Shown here piece by piece: positions 1-6,602 of a stretch of DNA of 8,313 nucleotides. A model generated the notes under the pieces. It had not been told where the DNA came from, made no database searches, and worked only from the letters and a program-made list of their open reading frames with translations. Origin of the DNA: Desulfamplus sp. Its GTDB lineage: Bacteria; Desulfobacterota; Desulfobacteria; Desulfobacterales; Desulfobacteraceae. The position numbers and the translations under genes are program-made. The DNA is taken from positions 8,411 through 16,723 of the forward strand of contig JADFXA010000007.1 of NCBI GenBank assembly GCA_015233755.1, read 5' to 3'. Numbering within the stretch: the first letter of the stretch is position 1; every line of letters starts with the position of its first letter.

Positions 1-618
1 ATATTAATTGATGCTGCTGGTCCATTTTCAAGAGAGTTGGGCAAAATGGTACGTTCAGCAGATGATAAAAATGGTAAATTAATAAATGCCAACGGTCAAA
101 CATTAGAAATTGATATTCCAGTATTTCCAGATTCTCACGAAGGCGGAGTTACTGAACCTGTTGAGCCTTTTTTCAAAACAATGCTTGTGGATTTACGCCC
201 TGCTCAAGGTTCAAAAAATTACTATTTTTATCAAAATGCTCATGGGCATATAATTTTTTGCATCACTCCTGATCCACCAATTTTGGGATTTGACAAGAGA
301 GAGACATCTCTATTTCTTCCACAGGTTGCAGCAAGAATGTTAAATTTAATGCCAAGGCTTAAAAATATCAGGGTAAGAAGGGTCTGGAGAGGTCTTTACC
401 CGATGACACCTGATGGTTCTCCAATAGTCAGCTGGAACAAAGATGTGCCTGGACTTCTTCACGCTACTGGAATGTGCGGGCAAGGCTATATGTTGGGACC
501 AGGAATTGGAGAGATTATAAGCAGAATGGTTACAGATAAGTTGACAGAGTCAGACAAAATCGTTACAGATGAATTTTCACTATATCGTTCATTTGGCGGT
601 GAAGAGGCTCTTAAATAG
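1..618 (+). CDS. FAD-dependent oxidoreductase, DAO family, C-terminal part
   Basis: The reading frame is open from base 1 to the TAG at 616-618, so the gene enters from the left. The 205 visible residues are the C-terminal part; the ATG at 37 is internal because family-like sequence (IDAAGPFSRELGKM) precedes it. The N-terminal dinucleotide-binding GxGxxG region lies outside the window. The visible part fits the glycine/sarcosine-oxidase-like DAO fold: an AAGPFS segment of the FAD domain, a substrate-domain stretch rich in aromatics (NYYFYQNAHG), then the closing FAD segment WRGLYPMTPDGSPIV followed by GMCGQGYMLGPGIGE. Such enzymes oxidise C-N bonds of amines or amino acids, or act as flavin dehydrogenase subunits. 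The substrate is not identifiable here. The gene is 65 nt upstream of the AOR gene in the same direction, so co-transcription and a shared pathway are likely. The family call is secure; the exact function is open. Confidence 0.88.
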   Translation: MLIDAAGPFSRELGKMVRSADDKNGKLINANGQTLEIDIPVFPDSHEGGVTEPVEPFFKTMLVDLRPAQGSKNYYFYQNAHGHIIFCITPDPPILGFDKRETSLFLPQVAARMLNLMPRLKNIRVRRVWRGLYPMTPDGSPIVSWNKDVPGLLHATGMCGQGYMLGPGIGEIISRMVTDKLTESDKIVTDEFSLYRSFGGEEALK

Positions 619-670
619 AGTGCCGTGAGCTAAAGCCAATCCAAATATTTCAATAATAAAAAAATAACTT

Positions 671-676
671 AAGGAG
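671..676 (+). promoter_or_regulatory. Ribosome binding site of the AOR gene
   Basis: AAGGAG lies 7 nt before the ATG at 684, a near-consensus Shine-Dalgarno with ideal spacing. It fixes the start of the AOR-family protein even though that protein has about 25 residues ahead of the first conserved family segment. It is clearly the best ribosome site in the left gene group. Confidence 0.8.
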
Positions 677-683
677 CAATCCA

Positions 684-2822
684 ATGGCAGAGTTTACATT
701 AAAAGAGATAAAGAGCTTAGAGTATGTCCGACCTGAAATTGAAAAAGGTTATACTGATCACTCCCTGCATGTTGATCTATCTTCCAAAGAGGTTAAAATA
801 AATGCCATAGAACCAAAAGTAAAAGAGAAATTTATAGGCGGAAAAGGTTATGACTTATGGTTTATGTGGAACTCTGTATCAGGCAAGACCAAATGGAATG
901 ACCCTGAAAATGCTATCTGCATTGCGTCAGGACCACTTGGTGGAACTCCTGGTTATCCGGGAGGTGGTAAAAGTATTGTTACCACAATTTCGCCATTAAC
1001 TGGAATTCCTATTGATTCTAATGTTGGTGGATATTTTGGACCATACACAAAATTTTCTGGATTTGATGTTCTTCAAATCACTGGTAAATCTGATGCCCAG
1101 ATCGTTGTTCTTATTGATGGTATTGATTCTAAAATCAAGCTGTATGAAGCAGAAGGTCTTACTGACGATTCATACACACTTTCAGCACAGCTTACCGACT
1201 ATTTTGACAAGGAAAAACCTGTGAATATATCTGTTGTCTCAACAGGTTCTGCTGCAAAGCATACTGAGCTTGGATGCTTAAATTTCACATGGTTTGATGC
1301 AAAACGCAAAAGAGTAAGGTACAAACAAGCTGGACGTGGAGGCATTGGAACTGTATTTGCCCATAAAAATATAAAAGCTGTAGTTGCAAGATGGGGTTCA
1401 GTCTCCATGAAGAGCAACAATCCAGCAGATTTTGACGCTATGAAAAACGTTACTAAACTTCATGCTGGTGAGATCAATGAACTTGATCCAAAGCAGAACC
1501 GTATGGCTCTTGTTGGCACAACCCACCTTGTTCCAATTATGAATGACCATGATTGTCTTCCTGTAAATAATTTTAAATATGGTCAGCACCCTGAAGCACA
1601 CAACATTGGCGAAGCCGTATATGAGCATATTTTTGATAAAGGTTTTGACGGCTGCTGGAGAGGCTGTGCGGTCGCTTGTGCTCATGGTGTAAAAGATTTT
1701 GTTCCGTTTACTGGGCCATACAAAGGGCAGAAAGTTTTTGTTGATGGTCCTGAGTATGAGACAGTTGCTGGGTGTGGTTCAAACTTAGGTGTTTTTGATC
1801 CATTCTTTATCTTAGAGATGAATTTCTACTGTGACACTTATGGATTAGACACTATTTCAATCGGCACTGGCATAGCTTTTGTTATGGAGTGCTTTGAGAT
1901 GGGGCTTATTACCAAAGAACATACAGGTGGAATGGATTTAAGTTTTGGAAATCGACTCAATGCTCTTGAGCTTCTTCACCAGATGGTTCGTGGTGAAGGC
2001 TTTGGTATGATTGTTGGTAAAGGTATCCGCAAGATGAAGGCTATATTTGCAAAGGATTTTGGAGCTGATGCTGCAATCATGCAAGATATTGGTATGGAGT
2101 CAAAAGGGCTGGAGTTCTCGGAATATATGACCAAAGAGTCATTGGCACAGCAAGGCGGTTACGGAATGGCTCTAAAAGGGCCTCAACACGATGAGGCTTG
2201 GCTTATTTTTCTTGATATGGTTCACAACTTTATGCCAACCTTTGAGAATAAAGCAGAGGCTCTTCATTGGTTTCCTATGTTTAGAACATGGTTTGGTCTT
2301 TGTGGTCTTTGTAAACTTCCATGGAATGATATTGTGCCTGAAGATAATCGTCAAAATCCAGAACCAGCAAAGGTTGTTAAGCATGTTGGTTGGTATGCTG
2401 ATTTCTTCTCATCTATTACTGGCAGAAAGGTCTCTCCCGATGATCTTATTCCAATGAGCGAGGCTGTTTATAATTTCCAGAGATTATTTAATCTAAAGAT
2501 GGGTTATGGAACACGTGAATTCGATACTCTGCCTTACCGTGCTGTGGGGCCTGTAACTGTTGACGAATATTTATCAAGAATTGAGAGATATGACAAAGAC
2601 CTTACCGAAAACTACAAAGTTGATATTACAGGCATGGAGATTGCTCAAAAGGTTGCTGTTCTTAGAAAACATAGAGAAGCACGCTACGAGCAGCTTAAAG
2701 ATGCAGTGTATAAACGTCGTGGTTGGACTTCCAATGGTATTCCAACAGTTGAGACAGTAAAGAGGCTTGGAATAGATTTTCCAGATGTGATGGAACTTCT
2801 TAAAGCAAATGGCGTAGAGTAA
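684..2822 (+). CDS. Aldehyde ferredoxin oxidoreductase (AOR) family W/Mo enzyme
   Basis: This is a complete 712-residue protein of the AOR superfamily, cytoplasmic enzymes carrying a bis-pterin tungsten (or molybdenum) cofactor and one [4Fe-4S] cluster. Visible family marks are the N-terminal domain segment FIGGKGYDLW (about residues 50-60), SGPLGGTPGYPGGGKS and SPLTG, then GRGGIGTVFAHKNIKAVV around 217-235. Cluster-ligand cysteines are probably C324, C328 and C332 (GCWRGCAVACAHG), with C540 or C543 in WFGLCGLCK supplying the distal ligand. The first motif is C-x3-C-x3-C, whereas classical AOR has C-x2-C-x3-C. At 712 residues it is longer than classical AOR (about 600), with an extra N-terminal segment of about 25 residues. 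There is no signal peptide or membrane segment. Classical members oxidise aldehydes to acids with ferredoxin, but the superfamily also includes BamB-type benzoyl-CoA reductase subunits and uncharacterised YdhV-like proteins, so the substrate is not assignable. A ThiS/MoaD-like gene follows and a flavoenzyme gene precedes it. Confidence 0.93.
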   Translation: MAEFTLKEIKSLEYVRPEIEKGYTDHSLHVDLSSKEVKINAIEPKVKEKFIGGKGYDLWFMWNSVSGKTKWNDPENAICIASGPLGGTPGYPGGGKSIVTTISPLTGIPIDSNVGGYFGPYTKFSGFDVLQITGKSDAQIVVLIDGIDSKIKLYEAEGLTDDSYTLSAQLTDYFDKEKPVNISVVSTGSAAKHTELGCLNFTWFDAKRKRVRYKQAGRGGIGTVFAHKNIKAVVARWGSVSMKSNNPADFDAMKNVTKLHAGEINELDPKQNRMALVGTTHLVPIMNDHDCLPVNNFKYGQHPEAHNIGEAVYEHIFDKGFDGCWRGCAVACAHGVKDFVPFTGPYKGQKVFVDGPEYETVAGCGSNLGVFDPFFILEMNFYCDTYGLDTISIGTGIAFVMECFEMGLITKEHTGGMDLSFGNRLNALELLHQMVRGEGFGMIVGKGIRKMKAIFAKDFGADAAIMQDIGMESKGLEFSEYMTKESLAQQGGYGMALKGPQHDEAWLIFLDMVHNFMPTFENKAEALHWFPMFRTWFGLCGLCKLPWNDIVPEDNRQNPEPAKVVKHVGWYADFFSSITGRKVSPDDLIPMSEAVYNFQRLFNLKMGYGTREFDTLPYRAVGPVTVDEYLSRIERYDKDLTENYKVDITGMEIAQKVAVLRKHREARYEQLKDAVYKRRGWTSNGIPTVETVKRLGIDFPDVMELLKANGVE

Positions 2823-2835
2823 TTAAAATAAAATT

Positions 2836-2861
2836 TAGCCGTGCGATTTATAGCACGGCTA
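2836..2861. terminator. Hairpin between the AOR and sulfur-carrier genes; possible terminator or processing site
   Basis: TAGCCGTGC (2836-2844) and GCACGGCTA (2853-2861) form a perfect 9-bp GC-rich stem with an 8-nt loop, starting 14 nt after the AOR stop codon. On the plus strand the bases that follow are A-rich rather than T-rich, so it is a poor intrinsic terminator for the AOR transcript. On the minus strand the stem is followed by a T-rich run (complement of 2820-2835), which would suit termination of antisense transcription arriving from the convergent kinase gene. It could also stabilise the 3' end of the AOR message or attenuate read-through into the small downstream gene. The stem is certain; its role is inferred. 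Confidence 0.45.
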
Positions 2862-2894
2862 TAAAAATTATCATAAAATATTATTAGAGAAACT

Positions 2895-3092
2895 GTGATA
2901 ACTGTAGATGAAAAAAAAATGGAATGGCATCAGGGCATAACAATAAGAGAGCTTCTGGATATGCTGGAAAATACTCAATTTTGTGCTGCTGTCAGGTTAA
3001 ATGGCAAACTTGTCTCCAGCCCTTCATTTGACACAACAAAAATACCTGACAATGCGGTGATTTACATTCTTCCACTTATTGCCGGAGGTTGA
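2895..3092 (+). CDS. ThiS/MoaD-family small sulfur-carrier protein
   Basis: This is a 65-residue protein of ubiquitin-like beta-grasp type. It opens ITVDEKKMEW, continues with a helix containing TIRELLDML, then a VRLNGKLV strand and VIYILPLIAGG at the C terminus. The terminal Gly-Gly is the hallmark of ThiS/MoaD carriers, which are adenylated by a ThiF/MoeB-type E1 enzyme and charged as a thiocarboxylate to deliver sulfur to thiazole or molybdopterin. I choose the GTG at 2895: it keeps the first beta strand, and a weak AGAGA lies just upstream. The in-frame ATG at 2919 would delete that strand. The gene lies 72 nt after the AOR gene, which suggests a role in making the pterin dithiolene of the AOR cofactor. 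MoaD-like genes are known beside AOR genes in other bacteria. No partner E1 gene is in the window. A thiamine role cannot be excluded from sequence alone. Confidence 0.85.
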   Translation: MITVDEKKMEWHQGITIRELLDMLENTQFCAAVRLNGKLVSSPSFDTTKIPDNAVIYILPLIAGG

Positions 3093-3170
3093 CAGATAAG
3101 CGATAAATAGGCTTTCTGCAGAACTCAATTTTATCCAATAGATTAAGTATTTCAAAAGCCTCTTTAAAGA
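3093..3170. other. Convergent intergenic gap without a clear terminator
   Basis: This 78-nt stretch separates the end of the plus-strand redox cassette from the end of the minus-strand kinase gene. The only inverted repeat seen is AGGCTTT (3109-3115) with AAAGCCT (3155-3161), which has a loop of about 39 nt and no T tract at either side, so it is not a convincing terminator. Nothing coding or repetitive is visible. Confidence 0.5.
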
Positions 3171-6100
3171 TCATAATTTGGCTACAATAGCCATTGCCTC
3201 CTCTTTTGCAGCATCAAAATCAAACTGCTCAACTTTATCCACCAAATTTTTCAACTCTGATGGATTCATAAGGGGGTGGAGTCTCTCTAAAAAAGGATAC
3301 ACTTCGTCAGGGCTATATTGCTCACAGGCAGCCATCAGATCGTATAATATAGATTTTACTTCATTATCTGTTACCCCTTCTCTCCCAGCTTTTTGTATTT
3401 CTGTCTGAATCTTAGGCTCTATTTTGTTTTGAGCATCTGCTTCTGGTCTTTTTATTGCATTAGGGTTATTCCTCATCGCTTCTATGTATGAAGGGATTTT
3501 ATCAAGCTCTTTTTTAAGTTCTAATAAACATGACTTCACAATATCCACTCTCTTTTCCACAGCCGCTTCATCCATTTCTGTAAAGATGGCAAAAAGAGGA
3601 GGAAGGGATAAGTTACCAGATAACCCTTTTAGTGCATGGGTTATCCTACGAACCTCAGAGATATTGTCTTCTGCAATAAGAGCCTCAATTTTCCTATATA
3701 CCTCTTTGTTTTCATTATAGAATCTTGACAATATATCTGCAAAAACTGAAGGTGTTGACCAATTATCTATTGCTCTTTGCATGTCAACTCCAGAAGTTAT
3801 CTCAAGTGGGAACTCTAATTCCCAAAAAGGGGTATTACTTTTAGATATTACATCATCTTCATAAGCGCTATCTACCTCAGCGGAGAATCTCTCTTCTAAA
3901 AGTCCATTACCATCCTGAATTTTATTTTGCTCCAACAATGAGCCATTTGATCTATTCGTATGAATGGCTACTTTCTTAATTAATCCATCAAGCTCTCTAA
4001 AATTAATGGGTTTGCTTATAAAAGCATTCATGCCGACACTTTCGTATAGCTCTCTCTCCTCATGCATCACACTTGCAGTAACAGCAATTATTGGAATCTG
4101 CTTACCCGTACCTTTTTCTAACTCCCTAATTTTTATAGTTGCCTCTATTCCATCCATTTCAGGCATGTGAACGTCCATCAATATTACATCGAAAATTCCT
4201 TTCTTGAATTCACTTATGGCATCTATCCCATTGTTTACACCTGTAACTTTATGAGAAAGCTTTTGAAGGAAAAGTTTTGTAAGAAGAACATTCTCCTCAA
4301 GGTCATCAGCTATTAAAATATTTAGCCCTGAAAATATCTCTTTTGGTTTCATATTTTGATCGTCTATTGCCTCCTGTATTTCAACAGCTTGAACCATTTT
4401 GATAGTAAAATAGAATACTGTTCCCTCTCCCTCTTTGCTTTCAAACCAAATTTTACCACCCATCAGCTCAACAAGATGTTTTGAAATAGAAGTTCCAAGG
4501 CCTGTCCCTCCAAATCGTCTTGTTGTTGAAGCATCTGCCTGTGTAAATGGTTCAAAAACATATTTTTTATGTTGCTCTGGAATGCCGATTCCCGTATCTT
4601 TTATAGAAAAAAGTATGATATCTTCTCTATTATTATTGTCAACTCCGTTCTTATATCTATTATCAACAAAATTGCTTGGTTGCTCGACACCATTTTTTTC
4701 AGAAATATATTCTTCAATCTTTATCTCAATTCTACCTTGACTAGTAAATTTGATTGCATTACCTACAATATTTACGATTACCTGACCAATTCTTAAGGGA
4801 TCACCAAGATATTTTTCTGATAGTTTTGGTGAAATTTCACATTTAAGCTCAAGTCCTTTTTGAATAGCTTTAATCGCAAGAAGTTCTAATCTGGTTTTAA
4901 TAAGCTCTCTAAGGTCAAATGCTCTCACTTCAGTTGTTAGACGCTTTTGTTCAACTTTACTGAAATCAAGAATATCGTTGAGTAAAGAGAGTAATGCATT
5001 AGCAGATGAATGGGCAATAGAGAGCTTGTTTCTTTGGCTTAAAGAGAGTTCATCTTCAAGTGCAAGTTCAAGAAAACCAAGTATTGCGTTCATTGGGGTG
5101 CGGATTTCATGGCTCATGTTTGCTAAAAAATCACTTTTAACACGAGATGCATTTTCTGCTCTCTCTCTTGCTTCATCAGCCCTTTGTCGTGCCTCATCAG
5201 CACGCTCCTTTGCTTCAATGAGCTGTTTTTCCATCTCTTTTCGTTTTGTGAAATCTGTAATAACTGCAAATGCCCCAACTCGTCTATTTTTTTGGTCAAA
5301 AATAGGTGTGTGGCTTATAAGGCAATGGACACGACCATTATCAGGACGGAGTAACACCACTTCAAAACTGCTTCTTGAGCTTGGACTCCAATGACGGATA
5401 TATGTCTTAATCTTGTGTTTATGTTCCTCATCAAAGAAGTCATAAATACTTCTTCCAATAAGCTCTTTTTCGGGAACACCAACCATTTCACATGCAGCAG
5501 TATTTACCTCAATTGTTCTCCATTTTTTGTCAACCATCCAAAATCCTTGCTCCATTGAGGCAATTATGCTTTTAAAACGATATTCGCTATCTCTGATTGC
5601 TTGTTCAGCTTTTCTTGCATCAGTAATATCTAATTTAACTGCTACATAATGCTCAATCTTTTCTGAATTATGGTTAACACTCTCTTGTTGGTTAATACCG
5701 CCCTGATATTTAATATCTCCATTCTCATAATCAGATGGATTTTTGTTTTCATTACTCTTTTTTACATTAAACTGAATTCCATTGTTATTGTTTAGAATAG
5801 GGGTAATTACTACCTGTTCCCAAAACTCTTCACCATTTTTTTTTATATTACACAGCTCGCCTTGCCAAACTTCTCCGTTAGAAATTGTATTCCATAAATT
5901 TTGATAGTAGTCAGCAGAATTTTTTCCACTCTTAAGAATCTTTGGATTATTACCAATTGCCTCTTTATAGGTATATCCTGTTATCTTTGTGAAATGAGGA
6001 TTTACATAGCTTATAGTTCCATATTTATCTGTTATAATTATGGAAACAGGGCTTTGATCTACTGCTTGTTGAAGAATCCTAAGCTGAAGTTCATTATGTT

Positions 6101-6587
6101 TATGTTTGCTTATATCTTCTTGAATTCCAACATAATTGACAATGTTACCTTCTGTATCTTTAATAGGGGCAATTCTTATAAATTGCCATTGCAAATCACC
6201 TTGTTTAGTTTTATTTAGAATCTCTCCCTGCCAAATTTGCCCTTTTAGAATTGTGTCCCACATATCTCTAAAAAACTCAGGAGATTGTAAGCCAGATTCA
6301 AGAATAGAAGGTGTTTTACCTATAGCCTCTTCTCTTGTGTAACCTGTAATTCTTGTGAATGCAGAATTTACATACTCAATAACACCATGTTTATCAGTAA
6401 TAAGTATTATGCAAGGATTCTCTTCGATTGCAAGGGAGAGTTTTTTAAGATTTTTAATATCGTCTTTGTAGTTCTGGATTGTATTATGTATATAAGTATA
6501 TGTTTTACCACCATTTATGGATGAAAATGGTATAGCTTTCTGAATTATCTGCAATATTTTTTTTAAGTAACTATTCAAGGAATCCAT
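3171..6587 (-). CDS. Soluble hybrid sensor histidine kinase (PAS-PAS-PAS-HisKA-HATPase-REC-Hpt)
   Basis: This is a complete 1138-residue phosphorelay protein. In order: PAS1 (about 51-160), PAS2 (about 172-323), PAS3 (about 333-446), an Arg/Glu/Ala-rich coiled coil (447-485), HisKA with SHEIRTP (phospho-acceptor H493), HATPase with the N box around N606/N610, G1 DTGIGIP (664-670) and G2 GGTGLG (693-698), a receiver domain (about 755-873; acidic D761/D762, phospho-acceptor D805, T837, K859), an Hpt domain (about 930-1030; HALKG with H984), and a further helical domain (about 1075-1138). All catalytic residues are present, so an internal H-D-H relay is possible. No transmembrane segment is seen, so it should sense a cytoplasmic signal. 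PAS1 and PAS2 resemble each other and NifL-type flavin PAS domains. Asn-rich insertions interrupt PAS2 (about 268-309) and the ATPase domain (about 630-656). It starts 15 nt after the fcl stop without a strong ribosome site. No separate output regulator gene is visible in the window. Confidence 0.95.
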   Translation of the reverse strand: MDSLNSYLKKILQIIQKAIPFSSINGGKTYTYIHNTIQNYKDDIKNLKKLSLAIEENPCIILITDKHGVIEYVNSAFTRITGYTREEAIGKTPSILESGLQSPEFFRDMWDTILKGQIWQGEILNKTKQGDLQWQFIRIAPIKDTEGNIVNYVGIQEDISKHKHNELQLRILQQAVDQSPVSIIITDKYGTISYVNPHFTKITGYTYKEAIGNNPKILKSGKNSADYYQNLWNTISNGEVWQGELCNIKKNGEEFWEQVVITPILNNNNGIQFNVKKSNENKNPSDYENGDIKYQGGINQQESVNHNSEKIEHYVAVKLDITDARKAEQAIRDSEYRFKSIIASMEQGFWMVDKKWRTIEVNTAACEMVGVPEKELIGRSIYDFFDEEHKHKIKTYIRHWSPSSRSSFEVVLLRPDNGRVHCLISHTPIFDQKNRRVGAFAVITDFTKRKEMEKQLIEAKERADEARQRADEARERAENASRVKSDFLANMSHEIRTPMNAILGFLELALEDELSLSQRNKLSIAHSSANALLSLLNDILDFSKVEQKRLTTEVRAFDLRELIKTRLELLAIKAIQKGLELKCEISPKLSEKYLGDPLRIGQVIVNIVGNAIKFTSQGRIEIKIEEYISEKNGVEQPSNFVDNRYKNGVDNNNREDIILFSIKDTGIGIPEQHKKYVFEPFTQADASTTRRFGGTGLGTSISKHLVELMGGKIWFESKEGEGTVFYFTIKMVQAVEIQEAIDDQNMKPKEIFSGLNILIADDLEENVLLTKLFLQKLSHKVTGVNNGIDAISEFKKGIFDVILMDVHMPEMDGIEATIKIRELEKGTGKQIPIIAVTASVMHEERELYESVGMNAFISKPINFRELDGLIKKVAIHTNRSNGSLLEQNKIQDGNGLLEERFSAEVDSAYEDDVISKSNTPFWELEFPLEITSGVDMQRAIDNWSTPSVFADILSRFYNENKEVYRKIEALIAEDNISEVRRITHALKGLSGNLSLPPLFAIFTEMDEAAVEKRVDIVKSCLLELKKELDKIPSYIEAMRNNPNAIKRPEADAQNKIEPKIQTEIQKAGREGVTDNEVKSILYDLMAACEQYSPDEVYPFLERLHPLMNPSELKNLVDKVEQFDFDAAKEEAMAIVAKL

Positions 6588-6602
6588 TTTACACGCTGAT
6601 TT

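Noticed and set aside
2919..3092. ATG at 2919 as the start of the sulfur carrier
   Set aside because: It would remove the first beta strand typical of ThiS/MoaD proteins and has no ribosome site; the GTG at 2895 fits the fold.
3109..3161. Inverted repeat AGGCTTT/AAAGCCT in the convergent gap as a bidirectional terminator
   Set aside because: Only 7 bp, a loop of about 39 nt and no T tract on either side; likely chance in AT-rich DNA.
4978..5394. A 138-codon open frame on the plus strand opposite the kinase coiled-coil/HisKA region
   Set aside because: It is fully antisense to strongly conserved kinase domains, its Ser/Ala-rich composition mirrors the kinase codons, and it matches no family.
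5901..6342. Overlapping plus-strand frames of 105 and 68 codons opposite PAS1/PAS2
   Set aside because: Both are shadows of the PAS coding sequence with no ribosome site or recognisable motif.
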